Assembly (NCBI GenBank): GCA_019914995.1
Contig: CM034128.1
Coordinates: 4,156,501-4,220,500, forward strand
Source: Acanthochlamys bracteata
Lineage: Eukaryota; Streptophyta; Magnoliopsida; Pandanales; Velloziaceae
Direction: 5' to 3'
Length of the DNA stretch: 64,000 nucleotides
Position 1 is the stretch's first letter, and each line of letters starts with the position of its first letter. Below are positions 1 through 11,279 of the stretch, piece after piece. Under the pieces are notes generated by a model. It was not told the origin of the DNA and did no database searches. It was given only the letters and a program-made list of their open reading frames with translations. The position numbers were made by a program, and so were the translations under genes.

Positions 1-1680
1 CTCTTGCGCTTGCCAATCCAAAAATCCATCTGATCACAGAAAACCCCAAACAACTAATAATTATGTTCAAAATATTTATGAAAATAATTAATAGATGTCA
101 CCTGGGGGTGGCTAGTAGCCATTGGTATCCTGGCATCACGGACTTCTATCACAACATCCATCAGCTTTAGTTGTTCTTTCAGTTCTTTTTCTGTCTTTGC
201 TATATGGCCAGGATACCACTGCACACAACAAAGTTAACATCATAAAAATGTCACCTCTACCTCAAAATGGTTGCAATTTGATGCAAGTTCAGAGATTATC
301 AAGTCAAGATAAGTTGTGCACTAACCACACCTTGAGTCTACCTGAACAGGTCGTAGCGGCTCTGTCCAGTAACGCAAATCAGCTTCTAGGTTTTCCCAAT
401 CAGGTTCGTCAAAGATTTGTTCTCTGATTTTGTTAGTGAGGTTCGACTCCTCTTTCTGGTACCAACTAACCAGTGGCCCATTGACAATCTGCAAGATAGC
501 AAGTCTTACTAAGTTATCCCAAAAACAAAGGAAGCCAACAAAGACAAGAAATATTTTCTTGTGATCTTTTATACACAGCATCAGCGCACGATATAGCTTC
601 CGAGAAAGCAATTGCTAAGATACTTAATACGGATTGCTAAAAGCAAATAGATAGATACTCTAAGAGCACATTGTTTGATGGACAAACCAGGTCAGGAGAA
701 CACATCACATTAATTGTTGTTAACCACATCTTTCAACCTCCTATGAGCATATCTACTCCTAGTTGCGACATAAGTTACCATAGGAAGGTATGCTATATTT
801 GTGACAGACGGTCCCACTGTAACAATTTAGGAATGCACACGTCAACTCTTTCTTTGTGAGTTACTGTACATGGACTAACCACGGAATCATCAAAGTAACC
901 ATCAACCCTGAATGTAAGACTTAAAAGTAGGAGGCTGCATTGACCAACAAATCCATACTTCTGACAGAGAATTGCATCAAAGCTTATTAATTTTACAAAA
1001 TCCAAAGGGAATAAACATAACATACATGTAAAGTATCAACACGGTTCTACCTAGCTAGTAGGTGCATCATATACAACCTATAGACAGCAATATGACCATA
1101 AATACTGTGCATAAAGGTCTAAGATACTGCTATATTTCGAGATACTATTAAAAAGCTTAACAAAGTCTTCTACCAGCCGAATTCGTCGTTCTTAACTCTG
1201 ATTGTTCCTTCAAAAGCGTTAAATTAGTTCTTCAAGAACCAAGACAAATAAGTTCCTTGAAAGTAATTACACTCAACTCAACCTCAACTTACAATACGAG
1301 TTCTAGATAGCTAAGAAAACATATTCAAACAGAAAGAAATCTACGCCACAAGATTTCAATCCAACAAAGAATCTACTACACTGTAACTACATCCTTTCAT
1401 AAGAACAAATCCGATCTTCCATATTCAATATTAAACAGAAAATTTTCATAAAATTTCATCTTGGAATATAAATGGAGACCTAAAGGTTCTTTTAAATAAA
1501 ATAAAAAATCAAATTCCACAAAGTTAATGATTCGTTGAAAAAGTGAAGAATAAAGCTGCTATGAGCACGCACCGTAGTCGTTGGTGAAGCAGAACAGCAG
1601 CAGGTAGAGAGCGAGAGTTTGTTCGACCGTGATGAGCTCGGGAAGAAAGAGAAAAGAGTAGGAGTTACCACTGACGCCAT
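1..1680 (-). CDS. DGP3: DAR GTPase 3, chloroplastic (5' part, runs off the window)
   Basis: Circularly permuted YlqF/RbgA-type GTPase, expected to act in plastid ribosome assembly. Four exons were reconstructed: 1573-1680, 342-488, 102-218 and 1-29. All junctions are phase 0 with GT-AG sites. Exon 1 encodes 36 residues rich in Ser, Thr and Cys, starting [10 protein letters not shown], which looks like a plastid transit peptide. Exon 2 ends in [16 protein letters not shown]. Exon 3 holds the diagnostic block [13 protein letters not shown] followed by the DAR motif in [10 protein letters not shown]. Exon 4 begins [10 protein letters not shown]. The order and wording match plant DAR GTPase 3 as known from the family. 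The G4, G1 and G3 nucleotide-binding motifs lie beyond the left edge, so intactness cannot be judged. The start at 1680 is the only good ATG that joins in phase to the conserved exons. Confidence 0.88.
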
Positions 1681-1794
1681 TAGAGAACTGAGACGAAGAA
1701 AAAGATATATGGATAAGAAACCTTCCTTGTTATTCCCGTCTTCATCTTCTTCAGCATCCCTCTGTTAGTCTATTCTTAGTGGACCGCATTTGTG

Positions 1795-1809
1795 TGGGCT
1801 TATTGGGCC
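1795..1809. promoter_or_regulatory. Paired Site II (TGGGCY) elements upstream of DAR GTPase 3
   Basis: TGGGCT (1795-1800) and TGGGCC (1804-1809) lie 115-130 bp upstream of the start codon of the minus-strand GTPase gene. Site II elements are known TCP-factor targets in promoters of plant ribosome-biogenesis and organelle genes. The role here is inferred from motif and position only. Confidence 0.5.
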
Positions 1810-3220
1810 AAGATGAAGCTTATAGTGATATCTGGTATTGTATATAACTGCTTATCAAAATTGTATTTATTTTTATTTTTAAAATTTCTGTATTAATTTA
1901 AATTTTAAACTTCAGAGAAAACAAATAAACTATATGTAAAATTTTTATAAATATAATTTATATTCTTTCAAAAAATTGAATTTAATTTTTTAAAATTCTA
2001 AAATAAATTCATTGTTAATAAATTTATTTATTTTAAGCACATCTAAACCTTCTCTTAAATTGATTTATGGACTAGTATAATCAGTCACATAGTGGATCTA
2101 ATGAAATGAATGAATGGACATGGACACATATCACCTTAGAAATACATCCGTGCAGACAAAAATTAACTGACGAGATTTCTAACTCTACTTTTTACTATTA
2201 AATATAAAAATAATAAATTACAAAATATTGATAAAATTATAGCTCAGTCAAAATATAATTCAATTTTTAATAAAAATTTTGATCAAAATAATAGAAAAAA
2301 CAAAAATTAATAATATATATATTTACTTACTGTCTACCCTCACAAACCCACCTACAATTTGATATGTCGAGTCAACCCATAATCCGTATTTTTATTTGGG
2401 TCAACATCCTATTTGTTGTTACAAGTATGGGCTTTCTTGCTGCCTCAATGTAGCAAGGTCATTATTTGGGCCATTTTGTTTTCCCTAATTAATTTCAATC
2501 AACTTCTTCCACTTAATTTTCGGATAATATCATAATATACTTTATGTTTTTACGAGAATATATTTATTTAGGAGGCTGAATTTTAGGACTTATTTATTAA
2601 CTGACCAAATTCACTTTTTTCAAATTATTTTAAATATAAAATAAATTAAAAATAAAAATCAATAATTTTTATCAAAAAATTATTTTAAAAATTTTAATAT
2701 TAAAAATCACTTACAATATAAAATAAATATAAAATCCTAATTTTTATTAAATATTTTTAATTTTATTTTTTAAATTTATTTTAAATAATTTTATCTCAAA
2801 TTAAATACGCAATTAATGCAAACTCTTTAAGCAAAAGGTGCAGTTGTGCGGGACTTACAATTAGAAGAATGCCAAGCAAGCAAAAATAGAGGACTAAGAG
2901 GAATTTAAAAAATATTTTAAAAATAAAGTTTTTTTAACAAAATTATTTCAAATATTTTTTAAAATAAGTTTTATTTTATATATTAAGAAATTTATAAAAT
3001 AAATACTATAAATATTATTTTTAAATATAAAATATAAATATATTTTATATTTTTGAAAATTTAAAAAATAAGTAAATATTATTTTAAAATATAAAATATA
3101 AACAAAATATAAAAAACATTTCCAAACACTGCTAACCCTCGCTTAAAACGTAGATATATATATTATGCTGTCACGTACATAAAGAACCTGTGGATTTAGA
3201 TGTATAGCCTCAAGTATTAT

Positions 3221-3480
3221 GGGGGCGTTTGGAATTGCTTATAAAATGAAGTTTTTGTGAAATGAAGATTATTTTTGTCCTTTTTGAAAAACGAGCTCTA
3301 TTTTTTTTACTTCTAAAAAAATAATAAAAATATACAATAAAAAGATCTCACTCCGTAGAATTTTTCTACACTTTTTAAATTTTTAAATAAATTTTTTATA
3401 TATTTATAAAATATGTATTGAAAAACATGAAATGAAGAATTGAAAAGTTGGGTTGGGAGAAAGCAAAGCCAAACACCCCC
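3221..3480. mobile_element. MITE-like foldback element, family A (reference copy)
   Basis: The element starts GGGGGCGTTTGG and ends CCAAACACCCCC, imperfect terminal inverted repeats matching at 11 of 12 positions. It is flanked on both sides by TAT, a likely 3-bp target duplication. The interior is nearly pure A/T and partly palindromic, and shows no coding capacity. It resembles the element at 41653-41925 over most of its length in opposite orientation. A 3-bp duplication with GTTTGG-type ends suggests a Tourist/PIF-Harbinger-type MITE (inference). Confidence 0.7.
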
Positions 3481-3880
3481 TATATAAAAGCTTGAACATT
3501 CAATCCAACATGTTAAGGTAAATAAGGGAGTCTCCAAACTTAATAAAGGCAAGAAGAAATAGCACACGATTAATATGGGATTAAACGCACTACTCTAATA
3601 TTCATAAAAACCAATGTGCCAAAATTATCATTGTAGTCCACAATAATAGTCCAAATTCATTCTATGAATTATTTGATTGTGAATTTTCGTCTCTGTAGAG
3701 TTGAAAGCATGCTTTCTTTCACTATAGATGTGGTAGTGCTTTATATGTCGTTCTGTTCTAGCACGCCGTTTACAGGGATTTTTAAATATTTTAGGGTCAT
3801 CATCATCAACATGTTAGAAGAGCAGTACACATGTGCGACACAATTCATTAAAAAATCAAATCAAAAGAGAGTTGGTTTAA

Positions 3881-4090
3881 GATGTTTGGGATTGATTATT
3901 GAAAAAAAAAATTTTGAAAAAGAAAAAATATTAAAATTTTTTTTAATAAATATTATTTTTTTATTTTAAAAATATAAATAATTAATAAGAAGATTTTGCG
4001 ATGATAATTTTATATTTTTAAAAAAATTTTACAGAATATTTTAAAATTTTTATAAAAATTTTGAGAAGAAAAACTTCTCCAAACATGCCC
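3881..4090. mobile_element. MITE-like foldback element, family A
   Basis: Starts GATGTTTGGGATTG and ends TCTCCAAACATGCCC, so the ends form an inverted repeat around GTTTGG. TAA lies on both sides, although the 5' end seems shorter than the 3' end by a few bases. The interior is A/T-rich with no coding capacity. Confidence 0.5.
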
Positions 4091-4813
4091 TAATTTCATA
4101 AAAAAATTTCTTTCTATAAATAGAGCAATTTGATTTTGATCAGATTAGTTGAGGATGTTTTGATACTTAAAAGGAGTTACCAGTGATGATTCGAAATAAT
4201 ACGGTAGGCGCGCGATTATTTTGTTTCCGAGTACAATCACACTTTATTTTCTAACCAAAATAATAATAATAAAGTTAAAATTTTTAACTATTTTAGAAGA
4301 ATGTTTTAAATATTTAAAATTTTCAAAAAAATATTTTAAAAAATAAATTTAATTTTTCATTTAAAATATAACCATATTTATTAGTGAAAAAATAAGATAA
4401 AATTTGATAAAAATAATAAGCACTGAAAAAATATGACCTTTGCATCAAATTTTAATATTTTAATATTTTGAATTTATCGAATATTAAGATGACTATATAT
4501 GCGAAGGCGAAAATAGATTGATCTGATATTACATTTTAATTCGAATTACTTATTTTAATTTAATTTTTATTAAATTTATAAAACATTCACTTTTTACTAA
4601 TTAAATATATTTTTTTACTGAACTTAATTTTATGAAATTTATTTTTTACCAATAAAACCAACTCTTTTATCAAGATATCAAGTTAAAAAACCGACGCCTT
4701 CCAAATATTTCGTTTCTTTCCATGTATGCTTTTCCTTCTTTTTTACTTTTTCTGTTGCTGTCGTCGTCGTCGTCTATGCACTTTCGCCGTGACTTTCATC
4801 GACTTTCGTCTAC

Positions 4814-5046
4814 GGTGCGTTTGTGATCGTTTATAGAATAATTTTTTTTTAAAATAAAAAATATTTTATATTTAAAAAAATAGGTTTTATTTTTTTTACT
4901 TAAAAAATTAAAAATATATAATAAAAAAATTTTATTAAATAAAATTTTTTACAATATCTAAATTTTAAATAATTATAAAATACATATTAAAAATATAAAA
5001 TTAAAAAATTAAAAAATAACATTTAATATGCACTATCAAACTTACA
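4814..5046. mobile_element. Possible MITE-like foldback element, family A (diverged)
   Basis: The left end GGTGCGTTTGTGATCG and right end CTATCAAACTTACAC are weakly inverted, with an A/T-only centre like the other copies. The left end resembles the copy at 16296-16543. Boundaries are approximate and no clean target duplication is visible. Confidence 0.4.
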
Positions 5047-5061
5047 CGAAGTGTGCCACGA

Positions 5062-5067
5062 CACGTG
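5062..5067. promoter_or_regulatory. G-box/ABRE core (CACGTG) upstream of the ABCG25-like gene
   Basis: The context GACACGTGCC matches the ABA-responsive element core ACGTG within a palindromic G-box, about 640 bp before the ABCG25-like start codon. ABA-responsive control would fit an ABA exporter, but one isolated element is weak evidence. Confidence 0.35.
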
Positions 5068-5532
5068 CCAATAATGGATCCAAATATCCACCCACTCATT
5101 TGCTTCTACTGAATTTTCTTCCGGCCTTCTAAATTATCTGAAGTAAAACTAGGATGCATTATTATCAAATGATCTACTTTTAGAGTACTTTATTTTAATC
5201 TTAAGATAGATACTCTTGTTCAAATTTAGAATATAAAATTAGGTAGCTAGTTTGTTGTTTAGGTATTATAATTTTAAGATGTTCTAACTAGAGTTTATAT
5301 ATTATCCCAAAAAACATGTTAACTAGCATACGTATAGACAGAAGTCACAGAAAACATCCACAAAGAAAGGGCGCACCCAAAGAATGCAGGACCACAGTTC
5401 TGTCCAGTCTTTCTTTAACGCGTCAGGGACTTCTCCATTTCTGTACTTTATCCATTATTCATTTGCCAAGCGTCTCCTCTATCTCTGTCTACCGTGGCAA
5501 GCACCTACGAAACCCATGCCCTCTCCTCTCCT

Positions 5533-5538
5533 TATATA
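5533..5538 (+). promoter_or_regulatory. Putative TATA box of the ABCG25-like gene
   Basis: TATATA follows a CT-rich stretch, about 170 bp upstream of the start codon at 5705. A transcript start near 5565 would give a 5' leader of roughly 140 nt. The call rests on motif and spacing only. Confidence 0.45.
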
Positions 5539-5704
5539 TGCCTCTACTCAATTGACATTACTTCTCCCGTTCGATCCTTTACACACTTCAAACTAATTAG
5601 GTGTTGCACAGACCTGCTATCAGTTTTCTTAGTTATATTTCTAGCCAGCTTTTGTCGAATTAATTACTTTCAAACGAGAACTGAGATCGAAGAGTCTTAT
5701 AACA

Positions 5705-8700
5705 ATGGCGGCATCGTTATCGTCGGTCGGAGACGAAGAGTCTTATAACAAGAGCAGACCTCCCGGCTCTCTCTGTTCACCTGCTGTTACTCTCCAGGTG
5801 CTTAATTAGAAAGAATTCATGTCAAGAAACGAAATATGTTATTTTTCTTTGTACGTATATATATAGATAAGTACATTTAATATTGGTGCTTATTGCATGA
5901 ATCATGTGTTTTCAGTTTGTTGACATATGCTATAGAGTGAAGGTGAACAACAGTAGTAGTAGTGGAGGGACAGTTCTCAGGTTATGCGGGCACGATGGCT
6001 CCTTATCATCATCAGAAACAGTAACGAAAGAAAAAACAATACTAAGTGGTGTCACCGGAATGGCTTCGCCCGGTGAGATGCTTGCAGTGTTGGGACCTTC
6101 AGGTAGTGGAAAATCCACACTACTCAGCATCATTTCCGGCAGACTACAAGGCGGTCAAGGTGGCGCTGTTTTATTCGGTGGCCGTCTTCTAACCCGCTCT
6201 GCCGCAGCCCGCCGGGTCGGCTTCGTGCCTCAAGATGATCTACTCTACCCTAACCTTACCGTTAGAGAAACACTTGTATTTTCTGCCCTTCTCCGGCTCC
6301 CGAAAACAATCTCTCGTGCCGAAAAGCTCGCTGCCGCAGAAACGATAATCATCGAACTCGGCTTGGAATCCTGTGCCGACACAATCATTGGAGGTGCTTT
6401 CGTTCGCGGTGTCTCCGGCGGTGAAAGGAAGAGGGTCAGCATAGGGCAGGAGGTGTTGGTAGGACCTAACGTTCTCGTCCTCGACGAGCCGACTTCAGGA
6501 CTTGATGCCACCTCAGCTTACAGAGTCGTAACAGCGATGAAGACCGCTGCGGCGAAGAGAGGGAGAGCAGTGGTGGCGGCAGTGCACCAGCCGTCGAGCA
6601 GAGTTTATCAGATGTTCGATTCAGTGCTCTTGCTTGCTGAAGGAAGGTGTGCGTACTTCGGCAGAGGAAACGAAGCCATGGATTATTTCAACGTTGCCGG
6701 ATTCCGGCCGAGTTTCTACGTCAATCCTGCTGACTTCATGCTTGATCTTGCCAATGGTAAGTGCATATTTCTTACTTCAAATTCTCGTTCTACTTTCAAA
6801 GACTAACAAGTAACAATTAATTTACAGAATCTCCCATTTATATGCTAAGTTCATCTCAAAATTACTGCAAAATATTTCATCTTAAATAACACAAAACAAA
6901 GAGTCATTCTGTATGATGCGTTTATGTTTGTATAGAAATTGAACTCTACTGTGTTTAGGTCAAAGTTTACTTGAAAAAAGTGGTTACTGATTAATGAGAA
7001 TTGAGAAGAAAAGAGTAATTAAATTGAAAATTATACTTAAAATGAGTTGACTCGAAGATAAATGCAATAAATCAATTAATTTTAGTTGAAATCTTTTCTT
7101 CAAAGGGAGAATAGCTAACTAATGACAATATTTCACGTAAATGAAAGGAAAAAAATAATTTGCTTGGCGGGTTTTGGTTGAGTGACGTAAATGCACTTAG
7201 TAATTAAGAAAAGCAACTTATTAGTTATCCTTTAGAATTTAATCTGATCTTCATTCTGCAAATATCTTAGAGATCTTGCTTTTTCTGAAAACTTAAAAGT
7301 TTCAAAAATTAGTTTCTCTAAAACAAATATCATACGTGAAATGCTCACAACATGTTTGTTAATAAAAAAGAATTACTATTGAAAATGTTAATAAATATAT
7401 GTAACTATACGGTATAATATAATCTAATTTGTAGTTTTTGAATGAGTAATTATATCATAGGTATACAAGTATAACTTTGTTTTTTTTCCAATAAAAACAT
7501 GACATCTGGTAAATAATTTATATTATTTTGAAATTTATATAAGAAAGAAACTAGCTAGTGTAATACATAACATATTTTTTTAATAGAGATTTTGTATTTA
7601 TGTACATAGTAGTACTGCATACAACAGCAGCTAACTATGAGTACTGGAGAATTAGGAATAATTTGGAATTGCTTAAAAACTAAAGCATTGGAAAACAAAA
7701 TTTTTAGAAAATAAACTTTTTTAAAGTTCAAAAATAATAAAAAGTACATATTTATTAATTTAGTAACATATAATTTAAATATTTTTTAAAATTATTTAAC
7801 ATTAATTATAATTTTATAATTTTTTTTAAAATAAATAGTAGAAAACAATGCCAAACATCTATTACTCCTACGAAATTATTTAGGGGATATTTGAAAGTAA
7901 TTATTATAAAAAAGCTTTTTTGAAAAAAAACTTTTAAATATATTATTTTATAAATTTTAAAATATAAAATTATAAATATAACTATTTATATTCTATATTT
8001 TAACTGTATTTTTTAAATTAAAAAAATTTTAAAAAATTATGTATAATTTTTTTATAATTAAAAAAGAGCGTATTGAAAATTGATAAGCAATTCCAAGAAT
8101 CACAAAACCTACATATTACCAAGTTGCATGTTTCCATAATCAACAAAGCAAATATCAGTTGAAAATTTAATCAAATAATTAACTTTTAGTGGGTTGACCG
8201 ATAAGGAAAGCACCAAGTCGAACTTTCCGCCATTAGCAAAAAGTGAATTAAATGATTGGCAGCCGCTTATCCAAAAAGCTGCATATAAGTCGTTGTTCTA
8301 GCTTTTGGATTGTGGTGTCTGTACCAACTAAAAGTGTTTGCACATGTATATGGAAGCACTTTTTTAGAAAGAACAGCTTTTGTTTGACGCCTGGTTTCCC
8401 TCATGCAGAATAAGCGATTCTGCTAATAAGTTGGTGTTGTCAAATTACGGGGTCATTGCTTTGCTTAATAATCATCAATCCGCTCTTTTCTAGCTCTTGC
8501 ATTCAGATTATGAAAACTTACAACAATTGGTTTGTTTTTAATAATCTCGAGACATAGTGAATGCAGGAATTGCACCGGAGAGCAACGAAGGCGAAATCGC
8601 TAAAACAAACGTTAAAGAATCCGTTATTTCTTCATATAACAAATTACTAGCACCAAAAACAAAGACCGAAATCACTGCTTCAATTGCATCAAACCGATTT

Positions 8701-9552
8701 CTCAACCATTTCAAACAATCAGAAAAGCATTCCCAGAAAGATTTCACAAGAATAAGCTGGTTTTCACAGTTCACAACCCTCCTCCGGCGAAGCCTAAAAG
8801 AACGAAGGCATGAATCGTTCAATTCCCTTCGAATCTTCCAAGTCACAGCCGCTGCAATTCTCGCCGGATCAATGTGGTGGCGCTCCAATGCTCAACATAT
8901 TCAAGACCGTCTCGGTCTTCTGTTCTTCATTTCGATCTTCTGGGGCGTTTTCGCTTCGTCGAACGCCGTCTTCAGCTTTCCTCGTGACCGCCCAATCTTT
9001 CTAAGTGAAAGCACCGCTGGATTCTATTCTTGTTCTTCATACTTCACCGCGAAGATAGTCGGAGATTTACCAATGGAGCTTTCTCTACCAACCCTCTTCA
9101 TCACCGTTCTGTATTTCATGGCTGGTCTTCGTCCCGATCTAACTTCTTTCATGCTAACCTTAGCAGTGCTGCTCTGCTACGTGTTAGTAGCGCAAGGGTT
9201 AGGGTTAGCTGTAGGTGCTGCAATGGCGGATGCGAAGCAAGCTTCAATGGTGGTGACTGTTACAATGCTCGCTTTCTTACTCACCGGAGGGTTTTACGTG
9301 CAACATGTCCCTGCTTGTATCGATTGGGTGAAGTACGCTTCGTTTACTTATTACGCTTATAGACTCTTCATTGATGTTCAGTACAGAGGGATGGAAATGC
9401 AGGGCTCTCCGTTGATGAATTTTTCTTGGCACGGCCAAGGAGCGGAAAGTGAAAGTAAAGAAGTCGGCGCCGCCGTGAGCGTGACGGCGCTCGCCCTGAT
9501 GTTTGTTGGGTATAGGTTGCTGGCTTATGCTGCACTAAGAAGAACTAAATAA
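5705..9552 (+). CDS. ABCG25: ABC transporter G family half-transporter, ABCG25-like
   Basis: Three exons: 5705-5797, 5916-6756 and 8567-9552, giving 639 residues in continuous phase (0, then 1). ABCG25 is known as a plasma-membrane abscisic acid exporter. Domain order is the reverse (NBD-TMD) ABCG layout. Walker A GPSGSGKS is near residues 91-98, the signature VSGGE near 197-201, Walker B VLVLDEPTSGLD near 217-228 and the switch His in AVHQPSS near 255. Six membrane segments follow in exon 3, from the SLKERRHESFNSLRIFQV block to the C terminus AALRRTK. The start FVDICYRVKV after a short Ser-rich leader, and the blocks ISIFWGVF and LTGGFYV, match the ABCG25 branch. Oddity: the loop before the last helix is short and has no cysteine, where ABCG proteins usually carry some. 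ABCG25 orthology is likely; transport of ABA is inferred. Confidence 0.85.
7655..7860. mobile_element. Possible MITE-like element in ABCG25-like intron 2
   Basis: Left end ATTTGGAATTGCTTAAAAAC and right end AATGCCAAACATC are inverted around TTTGG, with an A/T-rich centre. It resembles family A but boundaries are approximate. It lies inside the 1.8-kb intron 6757-8566. Confidence 0.4.
7882..8100. mobile_element. Second possible MITE-like element in ABCG25-like intron 2
   Basis: Left end GGGGATATTTGAAAGTAATT and right end AAGCAATTCCAAGAAT are weakly inverted, with an A/T-only centre. It lies directly beside the element at 7655-7860, so the intron seems to have grown by nested or adjacent insertions. 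Confidence 0.35.
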
Positions 9553-10171
9553 GCTTAGAAGTAACTGAAGAAGATTTTTAATAGCGGAGTGGGTGCTATT
9601 TGTTTGATTAGGGGTTATGTCTGGTTTATTAATTAAATGAATCAGAGGATTTTTTTAGGGGGTATAGAAATAAATAAGAGTTTCCCATGATCATTAACAA
9701 GTGAGTTTTATAAAAATAAAATTAAATAGAAATAAATTTTAGAATGATAATTAAAATTTGTTAAATAGAAATCTAATTTAAAAGTTTGTAGTAGTGAAGT
9801 TAGATGTATGTAAAAATAAAAGTTAGAGTGATAATCGGCCAAAATTCAAAATCTAACGAGAGAGGAAGTAAAATTTGGTGCATTGAAACATGACTTGGTG
9901 GAAAATTTTTTAAAATAACAAGTTTGGTTTGTGAGAGACTGACGTTATGTATTGGTTGAGCTGAATGGACAAAACTAATAGGCATACATTGTTGGGTCTG
10001 TTGGGCTCAATCTTTACATTGTTGGGCATGCATTAATTTTCTACCAAATAGTTGTGCGTCTTGAATTCTATTGTAACATTTCCAAAGTAACTTCAAGTAC
10101 GAACTAACCAAACTGAAGAACTGTTTTTCTATTGTTGTTGGGCATACATTGAATAGTGGTTATTAGATTAG

Positions 10172-10415
10172 GACAAGTGTTTGAGAGTGCTTATCAAAAA
10201 TATTTTTATAAAATAAAGAATATATTCTTTTATTTTGAAAAATTATTTTCACTTTATTTAAATAAAAAAATAAAAGTTAATAATAATAAGATCCTACGAT
10301 ATATAATTTTTTTATACTTTTTTAATTTTTATTAAAATTTATAAAATATTGTAAAATGTTTATTGAAAATGTGAACTAAAGAAGCATTTTTCATAATGCA
10401 CTTCCAAACGCGGCC
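10172..10415. mobile_element. MITE-like foldback element, family A
   Basis: Starts GACAAGTGTTTGAGAGTGCT and ends TGCACTTCCAAACGCGGCC. The two ends are inverted repeats extending about 25 bp with mismatches (GTTTG, AGTGC, then A/T). TAG flanks both sides, a likely 3-bp target duplication. No coding capacity. Confidence 0.6.
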
Positions 10416-10432
10416 TAGGTTGGTTTTGCATA

Positions 10433-11279
10433 GAGATAGCAATATATAACCTGACCCAAAATTCGATCCGAAATTGATCTATTTAATTCAGATAAGAGTT
10501 AAAAACTTTTGATCCGTATAAATATACCGGTTAGATTATGATTGAACGAATTTGATCCGATTATTAAATGGGTCAATTTGGATCGACCTGAAATTGACGC
10601 ATCAATTTGAATTACCATTTTTTAAATGAACAACTCCTTTCTGATTTTTCTTATTGTATAATAAAACTTTGACAATAAAAAAAATCGATAATAATAATTT
10701 ATAATTATTATATTTTATTATATTTATATAATTATATGTTTTAGTAAAATAGTATAAGATGAGAATTATAATATTATCAAAATTATTACTATATAAGTGT
10801 TTTTTTAATAACGAATTTGGATTTTATAAAATAAATTTTATCAAAATTTTGTTAGCTAGTTATATTTATCAAAATTTTTATCGAAAATATTACTACGTAT
10901 TTATAATCATAAAATTTTAATTATCACCGCATATTTTTAAAAAATAAAAATAAATTTTTTTGAAATATTGTAAAGATCGATGAAGATACTAAAGAATATA
11001 TATTTTGATAAACATTCATCATATCTTTTCATCAAGAACATCATTCACATTCATTCTAAATAACTATATAATTTTACTCAAATTTAAAAATATAAAATTA
11101 ATAATTAATAATATTTTAATTATTAATAAGTTTAAATTTGATTCGATTATTAAATATGTTGAATTAAAATCGATGATTTTATCCGTATAATTTTATAAAT
11201 TAAATTAAAATTAAATGAATTTAAATTAATTATTAAATATATCATCTGAAATAGATCTATTAATTTAAATTGCCAAAAG
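10433..11279. repeat. Family B foldback repeat with GATCCG-type motifs
   Basis: The left part contains repeated motifs such as GATCCGAAATTGATCTATTT and GATCCGTATAAATATA, and the right part ends CTATTAATTTAAATTGCCA. The ends AGCAATATATAACCTGACCC and the reverse of the right end are weakly inverted. It shares these motifs with 14606-15092. It is AT-rich with no supported ORF. Boundaries are approximate. Confidence 0.45.

Larger units (their letters stand above)
1681..5704. other. Intergenic, AT-rich, repeat-bearing
   Basis: About 4 kb between the divergent DAR GTPase 3 and ABCG25-like genes. No protein-coding gene could be supported; open frames here fall in AT-rich repeats and lack family resemblance. 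Contents are the Site II pair near 1800, foldback elements listed separately (3221-3480, 3881-4090, 4814-5046), a further A/T-only stretch at about 2560-3130 that looks like eroded foldback DNA, and the ABCG25-like promoter at the right end. Confidence 0.7.

Noticed and set aside
793-1023. Minus-strand frame inside DAR GTPase 3 intron 1 considered as an extra exon
   Set aside because: The exon 1 and exon 2 phases join directly and family proteins have no matching segment, so this is intron.
3313-3567. Minus-strand hydrophobic frame of 84 codons
   Set aside because: It runs through the family A element at 3221-3480; Phe/Leu/Ile/Tyr richness is what A/T repeats give in translation.
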